A DNA stretch of 64,000 bases from Streptomyces rubellomurinus. GTDB taxonomy: Bacteria; Actinomycetota; Actinomycetes; Streptomycetales; Streptomycetaceae. Under the pieces are notes generated by a model. The model saw nothing but the letters and a program-made list of their open reading frames with translations, had not been told where the DNA came from and made no database searches. Every line of letters starts with the position of its first letter. Position 1 is the first letter of the stretch. The DNA lies in contig NZ_JZKH01000003.1 in assembly GCF_000961885.1 (NCBI RefSeq), positions 1 through 64,000 on the forward strand, read 5' to 3'. The position numbers and the translations under genes are program-made. This document shows positions 34,752-43,275 of this stretch, in pieces.

Positions 34752-35030
34752 GTGCAGGCAAGGCGGCGGCGTCGCTACTACTACGCCATGATGGGCGTCT
34801 GCCTCGGCCTCTTCGTGCTGGCCTGGGGCGTGGTGCGGTTCTTCTCGGTGGGCGCGGCGATCGGCCTGTGCCTGGTGGCGATGGTCATCCCGCCGGCCGC
34901 CGCGGTGTTCGCCAACAAGCGGGACCCGGACGACGACTGGTGGAACGACCCGCGCTGGGAGGACCCGAAGTGGGACGACCCCGGCCACGACCGGGACCGG
35001 CCCGACCACGAGCCGCGCGACCGCCCGTAG
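34752..35030 (+). CDS. DUF3099 small membrane protein
   Basis: 92 aa. A basic start (MQARRRRRYYY) is followed by two close helices (residues ~13-30 and ~34-50) and an acidic, Trp-rich tail with D-x-W-W-N-D-P-R-W-E-D-P repeats. The pattern is that of DUF3099, conserved in streptomycetes, function unknown. GTG start with GGAG six bases before. Alone between a terminator and a convergent DsrE gene. Confidence 0.85.
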   Translation: MQARRRRRYYYAMMGVCLGLFVLAWGVVRFFSVGAAIGLCLVAMVIPPAAAVFANKRDPDDDWWNDPRWEDPKWDDPGHDRDRPDHEPRDRP

Positions 35031-35048
35031 GCCGCCGGGGCCCGGCCG

Positions 35049-35411
35049 TCAGTAGACGAGCGCCTGGACGCCGTCCGCCATGATCTCGCTGACGAAGACC
35101 TGAGCGCCCGCGATCCGGACACCCTCGACGGTGTCCTTCTGCTCGATCCCGCGCCGGGCCGCGCACTGGGTGCACAGCGTCACCGAGCCCGCCGCCAGGA
35201 TCGACTCCAGCAGGTCCGGCAGCGGCGCCGCGTGCGGCAGCTCGAACTCCGCCGCCCGCCCCGGCAGGGCGAACCAGGAGGACTCCCCGGTCAGCCAGAG
35301 CGAGACCTCGATCCCGCTGGCCACGGCCACCGCCGCGACCGTGAACGCCTGCGAACACCGCTCCGGCGCGTCCGCCCCGGCAGTGACCTTGATGACGAGC
35401 TTCTTCGACAT
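35049..35411 (-). CDS. DsrE-family sulfur-transfer protein
   Basis: 120 aa alpha/beta protein of the DsrE/DsrF/TusD fold. Begins KLVIKVTAGADAPERCSQAFTV, with Cys19 and a C-x2-C pair (LCTQCAARRG). Such proteins relay persulfide sulfur. Placement beside the sulfurtransferase/DUF1416 operon supports sulfur trafficking, but the partner is not evident. ATG at 35411. Convergent with the DUF3099 gene. Confidence 0.85.
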   Translation of the reverse strand: MSKKLVIKVTAGADAPERCSQAFTVAAVAVASGIEVSLWLTGESSWFALPGRAAEFELPHAAPLPDLLESILAAGSVTLCTQCAARRGIEQKDTVEGVRIAGAQVFVSEIMADGVQALVY

Positions 35412-35638
35412 GGCGCCACCTTATTGGCCCGCCGCCCGCCGCCCGCCGTCATCCCCGGATCCCTTGGGCGAATCTTGGACGGCGGCCCGGGGGCCCGGCG
35501 GCCCGGCGACCGGTGCCCGGCCCGCCCGCGTGGCGCGCCCGGCCCGAGGGGGTGGGGCTCGCCGTGAAGGCTCCCAGCTCGACGGATAGAGTGAGCGCCA
35601 GCAAAATCCACCACACTGTCGCCGCCTGGGAGCCCCCC

Positions 35639-35746
35639 GTGTCCGGTCTGGAAATCTTCTTCGACGGTCTGCTGGCCCTCATGGCCGTGCTGATCACCTG
35701 GTTCGCCATCTTCTCGGTGATGAAGCTGTACCAGGGCCAGCGCTGA
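35639..35746 (+). CDS. 35-aa single-helix membrane peptide
   Basis: A tiny ORF starting GTG (MSGLEIFFDG), with one transmembrane helix (LLALMAVLITWFAIFSV) and a basic end (KLYQGQR). GGGAG six bases upstream supports translation. Streptomycetes carry similar conserved peptides ahead of the nitrobindin-like gene. Function unknown; partnership with another membrane complex is a guess. Confidence 0.75.
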   Translation: MSGLEIFFDGLLALMAVLITWFAIFSVMKLYQGQR

Positions 35747-35796
35747 GCCTGCCGTACGGTTGAGGCATCCGCACACCGACGACAGCGACCAGGAAC

Positions 35797-36381
35797 ATGA
35801 TCGAGATCCCCTCTGACCTCCACAAGGACGTCGTCCCGCTCGCCTTCCTCCTCGGTACCTGGGAGGGCGCGGGCGTCTTCGACTTCCCGGGCACGGAGAA
35901 GTGCAACTTCGGCCAGGAGATCGTGATCCGGCACGACGGCCGCCCCTTCCTGGAGTTCCGCTCCCGCACCTGGGTGCTGAACGAGCAGGGCGAGAAGGTC
36001 CGGCCGCTGGAGAGCGAGCACGCGTTCTGGCGCATCACCAGCAACCACGACGGCACCAGCGGTGCCCGTGGGATCGAGATCTCCTCCGTCCGTGACGACG
36101 GCACCGTGGAGATCTGGTACGGCGAGCTGGCGGACGGCAAGCCCCAGATCGACGTCTCCACGGACGCGGTGGCCCGGATCGAGGGCTCCCCGGAGTACTC
36201 CGGTGGCAAGCGGCTGTACGGCTTCGTCAACGGCGAGCTGCTCTGGGTCGGCGAGAAGGCCGCCCCGAACGTGCCGCTGCGCCCGTACATGTCCGCGCAG
36301 CTGAAGAAGGTGCTCAGCCCGGCCCAGCTGGTCAAGGACATCAACGACCTGCCGGACGACGGCATCGCCTTCTTCAAGTAG
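35797..36381 (+). CDS. nitrobindin-like FABP-family protein lacking the heme His
   Basis: 194 aa beta-barrel of the THAP4/nitrobindin family with the hallmark GTWEGAG at residues ~20-26 and conserved HDGRPFLEF and LESEHAFWRI strands. In heme-binding relatives a C-terminal His is the proximal ligand; no His occurs after residue ~90 here, so it probably does not bind heme in the usual way. Known streptomycete homologues share this loss. Ligand and function unknown. ATG behind CAGGA. Confidence 0.88.
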   Translation: MIEIPSDLHKDVVPLAFLLGTWEGAGVFDFPGTEKCNFGQEIVIRHDGRPFLEFRSRTWVLNEQGEKVRPLESEHAFWRITSNHDGTSGARGIEISSVRDDGTVEIWYGELADGKPQIDVSTDAVARIEGSPEYSGGKRLYGFVNGELLWVGEKAAPNVPLRPYMSAQLKKVLSPAQLVKDINDLPDDGIAFFK

Positions 36382-36436
36382 GCCCCGCACGCGGGCGCCG
36401 TGCGGCTTCCGCACCGCGCTCGGCATCGCGCAGGAG

Positions 36437-36465
36437 GTAGGGACCGGCCCGCAGCCGGTCCCTAC
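36437..36465 (+). terminator. inverted repeat between the nitrobindin-like gene and nur
   Basis: GTAGGGACCGG (36437-36447) and its exact complement (36455-36465), loop seven. It may terminate the upstream gene. It also overlaps a possible nur -10 (TACACT, 36463-36468), so an operator role is equally possible. Confidence 0.6.
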
Positions 36466-36503
36466 ACTTGCCTCAGGACCCCGACCTCGGCAGGGACAGC
36501 AGC

Positions 36504-36986
36504 ATGGCGGACACCGGCACCACCGACTGGCAGCTCTCCGGCGACCGGCACCTCTCCGACGACTGGAAGGCGGACCTGCGCGAGCGCGGCTACCGGCTCA
36601 CCCCGCAGCGCCAGCTCGTGCTGGAGGCCGTCGACGCGCTGGACCACGCCACCCCGGACGACATCCTCGGCCACGTCCGGCGGACCGCCAGCGGCGTCAA
36701 CATCTCCACCGTCTACCGGACCCTGGAGCTGCTGGAGGAACTTGGCCTGGTCTCGCACGCCCACCTCGGTCACGGCGCCCCGACCTACCACCTGGCCGGC
36801 CGCCACCACCACCTGCACCTGGTCTGCCGGGACTGCGAGAAGGTCACCGAGACCGGCACCGAGATCGCCCAGCCGCTGATCGACCGCCTGCGCGAGCAGC
36901 ACGGCTTCGACACCGACCTCAAGCACTTCGCCATCTTCGGCCGCTGCGCCGACTGCACCGGCAAGCTCGCGGACGGCCGGTCGTAA
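36504..36986 (+). CDS. nur: nickel-responsive Fur-family regulator Nur
   Basis: 160 aa. Represses nickel uptake and controls superoxide dismutase genes in streptomycetes. Winged helix (YRLTPQRQLVLEAVDALDHATPDDIL, then GVNISTVYRTLELLEELG), then the metal-binding dimer domain. The His residues defining Nur are seen: the HxH pair of VSHAHLGHG, the RHHHLHLVC run and the LKHFAIF His. Two CxxC pairs (CRDC and CADC) resemble the structural zinc site. Close to S. coelicolor Nur but with about 15 extra N-terminal residues. ATG behind AGGGA. Confidence 0.92.
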   Translation: MADTGTTDWQLSGDRHLSDDWKADLRERGYRLTPQRQLVLEAVDALDHATPDDILGHVRRTASGVNISTVYRTLELLEELGLVSHAHLGHGAPTYHLAGRHHHLHLVCRDCEKVTETGTEIAQPLIDRLREQHGFDTDLKHFAIFGRCADCTGKLADGRS

Positions 36987-36996
36987 GCTGGCCGGT

Positions 36997-37968
36997 ATGA
37001 CCGGTCTGAAGAGCCCGCTGCTTGCCCTGCCCGGAGCCGTCCCCGCCGAGGGGCCCGACGAGGGCGTCGCCGCCCACTACGGCGAGCTGTTCGGCGAGCA
37101 ACGCCGCCTCTCCCGGGGAGAGGGCTTCGTCGACCTCTCGCACCGCGGCGTGGTCACCGTCACCGGCCCGGACCGGCTCGGCTGGCTGCACCTGCTGCTC
37201 ACCCAGCACGTCAGCGAACTCCCGCCGCAGCAGGCCGTCGAGGCGCTGGTGCTCTCCGCGAACGGGCACGTCGAGCACGCGCTCTCCCTCGTCGACGACG
37301 GCACCACCACCTGGGCGCACGTCGAACCCGGCACCCAGGGCGCGCTGGTCGCCTACCTGGAGAGCATGAAGTTCTTCTACCGGGTGGAGGTCGCCGACGC
37401 GACCGCCGACTACGCCGTGGTGCACCTGCCGGCCGGCTCCGACGGCTCCGCCGAGGGCGCCGCCGCCGTCCGCGAACTCCCGTACGGGCGCGACCTGTTC
37501 GTGCCGCGCGCCGAGCTGGAGAAGCTCACCGCCGGGTTCGGGCCGGCGGCCGGCGTCTGGGCGTACGAGGCGCTGCGGATCGAGGGCCACCGCCCCCGGC
37601 TGGGCTTCGAGACCGACCACCGGACCATCCCGCACGAGGTGGACTGGCTGCGCACCGCCGTCCACCTGCAGAAGGGCTGCTACCGCGGCCAGGAGACCGT
37701 CGCCCGGGTGCACAACCTGGGCCGCCCGCCGCGCCGGCTGGTCTTCCTGCACCTGGACGGCACCGAGGAGGTGCTGCCCCCGCACGGCACCGAGGTGCGG
37801 CTCGCCTCGGACCCGGACGGGCGGGCGCTCGGCTTCGTCACGTCCTCGGCGCGGCACCACGAGCTGGGGCCGATCGCGCTGGCGCTCGTCAAGCGGAACG
37901 TCCCGGCGGACGCGGTGCTGCTGGCCGGGACGGTGCCGGGCACCCAGGACGTGATCGTCCCGCAGTAG
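36997..37968 (+). CDS. ygfZ: YgfZ/GcvT-like folate-binding protein
   Basis: 323 aa tetrahydrofolate-dependent protein assisting iron-sulfur cluster assembly and repair. The signature KGCYRGQE with its conserved Cys is near residue 228; the N-terminal GcvT-like folate domain (VDLSHRGVVTVTGPDRLGWLH) is clear. Ten bases after nur, so probably co-transcribed. Convergent with dtd. Confidence 0.93.
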   Translation: MTGLKSPLLALPGAVPAEGPDEGVAAHYGELFGEQRRLSRGEGFVDLSHRGVVTVTGPDRLGWLHLLLTQHVSELPPQQAVEALVLSANGHVEHALSLVDDGTTTWAHVEPGTQGALVAYLESMKFFYRVEVADATADYAVVHLPAGSDGSAEGAAAVRELPYGRDLFVPRAELEKLTAGFGPAAGVWAYEALRIEGHRPRLGFETDHRTIPHEVDWLRTAVHLQKGCYRGQETVARVHNLGRPPRRLVFLHLDGTEEVLPPHGTEVRLASDPDGRALGFVTSSARHHELGPIALALVKRNVPADAVLLAGTVPGTQDVIVPQ

Positions 37969-38001
37969 GGCCTCGGGCCCGAACCCCCGGACCGGGGGCC
38001 C

Positions 38002-38442
38002 TCAGACCTCGACGAGGACGGTGAACGGGCCGTCGTTCACCAGCGCCACCCGCATGTCGGCGCCGAACCGGCCCGTCTCCACCTTGGCGCCGAGCGCGCG
38101 CAGCTGGGCGACCACCTCGTCCACCAGCGGCTCGGCGACCGGGCCCGGGGCGGCGGCGTTCCAGGTGGGGCGGCGACCCTTGCGGGCGTCGCCGTAGAGG
38201 GTGAACTGGCTGATCACCAGCAGCGGTCCGCCGATGTCCGAGCAGCTGCGCTCCACGCCGTCCTCGCCGGGCGGCAGCAGCCGCAGCGTCCAGAGCTTGC
38301 GGGCCAGTTGGGCCGCCTTGGCCAGGGTGTCCTCGTGGGTCACGCCGACCAGGACGCAGAGCCCGGGCCCCTCGATCGCGCCGACGGTCTCTCCGGCCAC
38401 GGTCACCCGGGCCTCGGTCACTCGCTGCACCACTGCTCGCAT
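38002..38442 (-). CDS. dtd: D-aminoacyl-tRNA deacylase
   Basis: Hydrolyses D-aminoacyl- and Gly-mischarged tRNAs. 146 aa, standard length. [15 protein letters not shown] start, active-site strand SQFTLYGD with catalytic Thr, and the cross-subunit Gly-cisPro region at VNDGPFTV near the C-terminus. ATG at 38442. Three and a half copies of an 11-base repeat (GGCCCCCGGAA) lie just upstream (38473-38510). Confidence 0.95.
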   Translation of the reverse strand: MRAVVQRVTEARVTVAGETVGAIEGPGLCVLVGVTHEDTLAKAAQLARKLWTLRLLPPGEDGVERSCSDIGGPLLVISQFTLYGDARKGRRPTWNAAAPGPVAEPLVDEVVAQLRALGAKVETGRFGADMRVALVNDGPFTVLVEV

Positions 38443-38949
38443 GCCGCCATTGTGCCGGAGCCCCGAACCGCGCCCGGAAGGCCCCCGGAAGGCCCCCGGA
38501 AGCCCCGGAGGGGCCTGCGGGGGCGCAGAGCAGGGGCGCGCGCACGGGTGGCGCACGCCGTGTACTGGGCGCCTGCGCGGGGGCGGGCGCCGTTCTTCCT
38601 GCGGAAAGGCCCGGTCATATCAGCCACCCCCGTTCGCCAGGGGGCCGTTCGGGTGCACGGGCGGTGCGCGCGCGCCGGGCGGGGTGGCACGCTGGTGGAC
38701 CACACGAAGGGTCCGGGGCGTCACATGGTCCGCCGCGCCGGGCCGGGGTTCGGCCGGGCGGTCGTGCCGGTGGGTCAGGCGTTCCGGCGGGGTCGCCCCG
38801 GCGGGTGGTTCCCGGCGGGAGGCGGAACCGCCGGCGACGCCAGGGCGTGCCGACGTACGGGACGCGCGAGCCCGTCGACCGACGGGCCGGACCGGCGGCA
38901 GGGACGGGGTGCCGTGAGCGGGCGGGATCGGACGACGGCAGGTGGTTGG
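38443..38949. other. 507-base gap between dtd and rsiG
   Basis: No gene supported. It contains a tandem 11-base repeat (GGCCCCCGGAA, about 3.5 units, 38473-38510) and otherwise unstructured GC-rich sequence. It presumably includes the divergent promoters. Confidence 0.5.
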
Positions 38950-39594
38950 ATGATGGACGCGAGCAGCGCGGCACCGGAGCGCTCCGATCGGTCGGCCCCG
39001 GCCCCCGGGGCCCCCGGGTACCCGGCGGACCTGGTGGACCTGGCGGATCCGGCCGGCGCGGACGGCGAGCCCGAGTTGGAGCGGCTGGGCCTGGACCAGC
39101 TGCGGATCCTGCGCCGCGAGACCCTGGAGCAGGAGGCCGACCTCTCCTACCTGCGGCGGCTGCTGCACGGCCGGATGGACATCCTGCGCGCCGAGCTCGA
39201 CCGGCGCCCCGGCGGCGGCCCGGCCCGGGCCGCGGCGGCGGTCGGCGAGCAGCCCCCCGGCGACCTGCTGGGCCGCCTGGCGGCCATCCTCACCGACGCC
39301 CCCTCCACCGTGCGGCGCTCGGCCCGGCACGTCACGCTCGGCCCGCCGCGCACCCGGGAGTCCCGGCTGGAGGCGGACGAGCTGATGGGCGACGTCCAGC
39401 TCGCCGACCTGGCCGCGCACCCGGCGGAGGAGCTGCTGGCCGCGCTGGAGCGCCTGCGCGCCCACGAGCGGGAGGTGTCCGGACGGCGTCAGCGGCTGCT
39501 GCGCACGGCGGACGGTTGCAATGCCGAGATCACCCGCAGGTACCGTGATGGGGAAGCACGGGTCGACGACCTGCTCGCGGGCGGCCCGCTCTGA
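38950..39594 (+). CDS. rsiG: RsiG-type cyclic di-GMP-dependent anti-sigma factor
   Basis: 214 aa with a long antiparallel coiled coil. RsiG binds and holds sigma WhiG when armed with c-di-GMP, delaying sporulation. The ligand signature E-x3-S-x2-R-x3-Q-x3-D is present twice, but with the Q changed: helix 1 has E62, S66, R69, H73, D77; helix 2 has E173, S177, R180, L184, D188. Helix boundaries and the LGLDQLRILRRETLEQEADLS lead-in match the family. ATG at 38950 behind AGGTGG, a second ATG next codon. Target sigma is not encoded in the window. Confidence 0.85.
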   Translation: MMDASSAAPERSDRSAPAPGAPGYPADLVDLADPAGADGEPELERLGLDQLRILRRETLEQEADLSYLRRLLHGRMDILRAELDRRPGGGPARAAAAVGEQPPGDLLGRLAAILTDAPSTVRRSARHVTLGPPRTRESRLEADELMGDVQLADLAAHPAEELLAALERLRAHEREVSGRRQRLLRTADGCNAEITRRYRDGEARVDDLLAGGPL

Positions 39595-39667
39595 TCGGTT
39601 GAGGCACTGCGGGCGGGGGCCCGGCTCGCCCCCGGTCCCACCCTCGCCCCCCGGAAGGCTCCCTGCC

Positions 39668-40627
39668 ATGCCCCAGTCCGCCACCCCGCCCGTCCTCGCC
39701 GAGGTCGTCCGTTCGGGTTTCACCGAGGGCCGTCATCACGGCTCGCTGGTGCTGCTCGCCGCCGACGGCTCGGTCGAGTTCGCGCTCGGTGACCCCGACG
39801 CGCCGGTCTTCCCCCGGTCCACCGCCAAGCCGTTCCAGGCGATGGCGACGCTGCGGGCCGGGCTGGCGATCGAGGGCGAGCTGCTGGCGCTGGCGGCGTC
39901 CAGCCACTCGGCAGAATCGTTTCACCTCGACGGTGTACGAGCGATACTCGGCTCCGCCGGGCTGGACGAGAGCGCCCTGCGCACCCCGGCGGACCTCCCG
40001 CTCGACGAGACCGAGGCGGAGCTGCTGCTCGCCGCCGGCGGCCGCCGCGCCCCCGTCCTGATGGACTGCTCCGGCAAGCACGCCGGCTGGCTGGCCGCCT
40101 GCGTCGCCAACGGCTGGGACACCGAGAGCTACCTCGACCCGGCCCACCCGATCCAGCGGCTGGCCCGCGAGGCCCTGGAGGAGAGCACCGGCGCGGCCCC
40201 CGCGCACGCCGGGGTGGACGGCTGCGGCGCGCCGCTGCTCGCCGTCCCGCTCACCGCCCTGGCCCGCGGCTACCGGGCCCTGGTGCTGGCCGCGGAGGGC
40301 ACCGCGCAGCGCCGGGTGGCCGACGCGATGCGCGCCCACCCCGAGTACGTGGCCGGCACCCGCCGCGCAGACACCTGGCTGATGCGGGCCGTCCCCGGCG
40401 CGCTCTCCAAGATGGGCGCCGAGGCCGTCCAGGTGGTCGCCCTGCCGGACGGACGGGCGCTCGCCTTCAAGATCGACGACGGCGGCGAGCGGGCCCGCGG
40501 CCCGGTGCTGGCGGCCGCGCTGCGCCGACTCGGCGTGACCGGCGCGGACGACACGCTCGAACGGATCGGCGCGGCCCCGCTGCTCGGCGGCGGCCGCCCG
40601 GTCGGCGGGGTGCGGGCGGCGTTCTGA
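39668..40627 (+). CDS. L-asparaginase, R. etli type II family
   Basis: 319 aa. Hydrolyses asparagine to aspartate and ammonia. The SxxK catalytic pair lies in PRSTAKPFQA (residues ~40-49), with SSHSAESFH and the CSGKHAG loop as further active-site hallmarks of this serine-type family, unrelated to bacterial type I/II enzymes of E. coli. ATG behind CGGAAGG. Stands alone between rsiG and the dodecin gene. Confidence 0.92.
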   Translation: MPQSATPPVLAEVVRSGFTEGRHHGSLVLLAADGSVEFALGDPDAPVFPRSTAKPFQAMATLRAGLAIEGELLALAASSHSAESFHLDGVRAILGSAGLDESALRTPADLPLDETEAELLLAAGGRRAPVLMDCSGKHAGWLAACVANGWDTESYLDPAHPIQRLAREALEESTGAAPAHAGVDGCGAPLLAVPLTALARGYRALVLAAEGTAQRRVADAMRAHPEYVAGTRRADTWLMRAVPGALSKMGAEAVQVVALPDGRALAFKIDDGGERARGPVLAAALRRLGVTGADDTLERIGAAPLLGGGRPVGGVRAAF

Positions 40628-40727
40628 GCCCTCCGGGGCACGCCCGTGCGGGCGGTGCCGGGGTGCGGCCGGGCGGACGGCGGTGCACGGTGGACCGGGG
40701 GCCGTCGCACAGCTGAGGGAGTCCGCC

Positions 40728-40937
40728 ATGAGTGACCACGTGTACCGGGTGACCGAGATCGTCGGATCCTCGTCCGAGAGCGTCGACGCCGCGATCCGCA
40801 ACGGCGTGGACCGGGCCGCGCAGACCCTGCGCAACCTCGACTGGTTCGAGGTCTCGCAGGTCCGGGGCCACCTGGAGGACGGCCGGATCAAGCACTACCA
40901 GGTGTGCATGAAGGTCGGCTTCCGCCTGGACGACTGA
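40728..40937 (+). CDS. dodecin flavin-storage protein
   Basis: 69 aa, the exact family size. Assembles a dodecameric hollow sphere that stores flavins. Signatures: VYRVTEIVGSS, IRNGVDRAAQTLRNLDWFEV (flavin-stacking Trp) and KVGFRLDD. ATG behind GAGGGAG. Monocistronic with a palindromic terminator. Confidence 0.95.
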   Translation: MSDHVYRVTEIVGSSSESVDAAIRNGVDRAAQTLRNLDWFEVSQVRGHLEDGRIKHYQVCMKVGFRLDD

Positions 40938-40939
40938 CC

Positions 40940-41032
40940 CGCCCCGGGCGCGCCCGGGGCGGTGCCGGCGGCCCGCTCCCGGAAACGGCGGAGGCCGGGG
41001 TTCGCGGACGAATCCGCGAACCCCGGCCTCCG
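40940..41032. terminator. pair of hairpins between dodecin and ppa
   Basis: First, a palindrome GCCCCGGGCGCGCCCGGGGC (40941-40960). Second, perfect 20-base arms (40989-41008 and 41013-41032, starting CGGAGGCCGGGG) with a CGAA tetraloop. Together they end transcription of the convergent dodecin and ppa genes. Confidence 0.88.
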
Positions 41033-41081
41033 GCTGTCCCGACCTACCTCGAAACTGTCCTCGAACGGTCGGAACGACGGC

Positions 41082-41573
41082 TCAGTGACCGCCCTGGTCC
41101 GCCAGACGCTTGATCGAAGCGGCGACCTCGGCCTCGGCCTCGGCGCGGCCGACCCAGTCGGCGCCCTCGACGGACTTGCCCGGCTCCAGGTCCTTGTAGA
41201 CCTCGAAGAAGTGCTGGATCTCCAGGCGGTCGAACTCCGACACGTGGTGGATGTCGCGCAGGTGCTCCCAGCGCGGGTCCGTCGCCGGGACGCAGAGCAG
41301 CTTGTCGTCGCCGCCGGCCTCGTCCGTCATCTTGAACATGCCGATGGCGCGGCACTTGATCAGGCAACCGGGGAAGGTCGGCTCGTCCAGGATGACCAGG
41401 GCGTCCAGCGGGTCACCGTCGTCCGCCAGGGTGCCCTCGACGTAGCCGTAGTCGGCCGGGTAGCGGGTCGAGGTGAAGAGCATCCGGTCGAGCCGCAGAC
41501 GGCCGGTCTCGTGGTCGACCTCGTACTTGTTACGAGAGCCCTTCGGGATTTCGATAAGGACGTCGAACTCCAA
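41082..41573 (-). CDS. ppa: inorganic pyrophosphatase (family I)
   Basis: Hydrolyses pyrophosphate to phosphate. 163 aa, hexameric bacterial type. Active-site signature [10 protein letters not shown] with conserved Asp residues, plus YPADYGYVE and [14 protein letters not shown] start at 41573 chosen because GGAGGA lies six bases upstream and the protein then begins [12 protein letters not shown], as in relatives. Divergent from dacB with 76 bases between. Confidence 0.95.
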   Translation of the reverse strand: MEFDVLIEIPKGSRNKYEVDHETGRLRLDRMLFTSTRYPADYGYVEGTLADDGDPLDALVILDEPTFPGCLIKCRAIGMFKMTDEAGGDDKLLCVPATDPRWEHLRDIHHVSEFDRLEIQHFFEVYKDLEPGKSVEGADWVGRAEAEAEVAASIKRLADQGGH

Positions 41574-41649
41574 CGGTTCCTCCAAGGTAGGGACTGACAG
41601 AATCCAAGTGTCTCCTACGGGAGTGAGTGCTCGGGAAAGGGGCCGGTCG

Positions 41650-43275
41650 GTGGGAGCAGGGGTGGGGGCGGCGCGCCGCCGCAGGGGGACGGCCGCCGGA
41701 CTGTTCGGGACGGCGCTGCTCGTCGCCGGCACGGTCCTGACCTCGGGCGGTGCGTACGCGCAGCCCGCGCCGACCCCGGGCGGCCACAGCACCGCGCGCG
41801 CCGGCGGGGACCAGGGCGACCGGGACGACCAGGGCCGGGACGACCAGGGCGGCCAGGGCGAGCACGACGGCAGGAAGGGCGACCAGGACAGGGACAAGGA
41901 CAAGGGCAGGCCCCGCCCGGGCGCGAGCCCGACCCGCCGGGCCGAGCCGCCCGCCCCCGGCGGGGGCGACCCGACCGCCGCGCGCCCCGCGCCCGCCGCG
42001 GCCGCCGTCCTGGCCACCGCGCAGACCGGCCCCGAGGCCGCCCTCCCCACCACCCAGGGCCTCCAGCAGGCGCTCGCCGCCGCCCTCGCCGACCGGAACC
42101 TCGGCACCGTCACCCTCGCCGTCGCGGACGCCGCCGGCGGTCAACTCCTGTACGGCTCCGGCGAGAACACCGCCGCCACCCCCGCCTCCACGACCAAGCT
42201 GGCCACCTGCGTCGCGGCCCTGTCCCTCGTCCCCGGCGACACCCGGCTGACCACCCGGGTCGTCAAGGGCACCACCCCCGGCAGCATCACCCTCGTCGGC
42301 GGCGGCGACCCGACGCTCACCGCGCTGCCCGCCGACCAGGTGCAGATCGGCGGGCAGCCCACCGACCCGGACACCGCCCCCGCCTCCCTCGACGCGCTCG
42401 CCCGGCAGACCGCCGCCGCCCTCAAGGCCGCCGGTACGACCACCGTCACGCTCGACTACGACGTCTCGCTGTACAGCGGCAACCCGCTGCACAAGTTCCA
42501 CGACGACGACACGAACATCGCCCCGGTCGTGCCGCTGATGGTCGACGAGGGCAAGGTCGACCCGAAGAGCCGCGAGGAGGCGCCCAAGCGGGTCGCCGAC
42601 CCGGCCGCCTCCGCCGCCGAGGCCTTCACCGGCCTGCTCAGGGCCCAGGGCGTCACCGTCGAGGGCCGGGCCAAGCCCGCCGCCGCCCCGGCCGCCGCCG
42701 ACGCGCCGCTGCTCGGCCGGGTCGACTCGCCGACCATCGCCCGGCTGGTCGAGCGGCTGCTCACCACCTCCGACAACCAGCTCGCCGAGGCGGTCGCCCG
42801 CCAGGCCGCGCTCGCCGCCCACCAGCCGGCGAGCTTCGAGGGCGCGGCCGCCGCCGTCACCCAGGAGCTCAGCAAGCTCGGCGTGCCGATGGCGGGCGTC
42901 ACCCTCAACGACGGCAGCGGCCTGCACACCGGCAACGGCATCCCGCCGGCCGTCCTGGTCCGGTTGCTCGCCCTGGCCGCCTCCGACCAGCACCCCGCGC
43001 TGCGCCCGGTCCTCACCGGCCTCCCGGTCGCCGGCTTCACCGGCACCCTCGCCAAGCGCTACGGCTCCGCCTCCGGCGCCGCCGACGCGGCCGGACTGAT
43101 CCGCGCCAAGACCGGCAGCCTCAGCGGGGTCAACACCCTCGCCGGCACCGTCGTCGACGCGGACGGCCGCCTCCTCGTCTTCGCCGTCATGACCCGCAGC
43201 CCCGCCCTCGCCGACTCCACCCGTGCCGCCATGGACCGCATCGCCGCCCGACTCGCCACCTGCGGCTGCCACTGA
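41650..43275 (+). CDS. dacB: D-alanyl-D-alanine carboxypeptidase/endopeptidase (PBP4, DacB)
   Basis: 541 aa secreted class C penicillin-binding protein trimming wall peptides. Signal peptide ends near GGAYAQ (residue ~37). A highly charged, disordered linker (D/G/R/K-rich, residues ~45-100) precedes the catalytic domain. SxxK (STTK, Ser180), SDN (Ser374) and KTG (Lys487) are all present. GTG at 41650 has AAAGGGG seven bases upstream; a GTG at 41623 is less favoured. The acidic/basic linker is longer than usual. Confidence 0.94.
   Translation: MGAGVGAARRRRGTAAGLFGTALLVAGTVLTSGGAYAQPAPTPGGHSTARAGGDQGDRDDQGRDDQGGQGEHDGRKGDQDRDKDKGRPRPGASPTRRAEPPAPGGGDPTAARPAPAAAAVLATAQTGPEAALPTTQGLQQALAAALADRNLGTVTLAVADAAGGQLLYGSGENTAATPASTTKLATCVAALSLVPGDTRLTTRVVKGTTPGSITLVGGGDPTLTALPADQVQIGGQPTDPDTAPASLDALARQTAAALKAAGTTTVTLDYDVSLYSGNPLHKFHDDDTNIAPVVPLMVDEGKVDPKSREEAPKRVADPAASAAEAFTGLLRAQGVTVEGRAKPAAAPAAADAPLLGRVDSPTIARLVERLLTTSDNQLAEAVARQAALAAHQPASFEGAAAAVTQELSKLGVPMAGVTLNDGSGLHTGNGIPPAVLVRLLALAASDQHPALRPVLTGLPVAGFTGTLAKRYGSASGAADAAGLIRAKTGSLSGVNTLAGTVVDADGRLLVFAVMTRSPALADSTRAAMDRIAARLATCGCH

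Noticed and set aside
36466..36503. A Nur autoregulatory box in the nur leader
   Set aside because: Only one partial TTGC half-site; no paired repeat with the expected spacing.
38308..38949. Upstream extension of the rsiG frame
   Set aside because: Low-complexity and unrelated to RsiG; AGGTGG before the ATG at 38950 supports the shorter protein.
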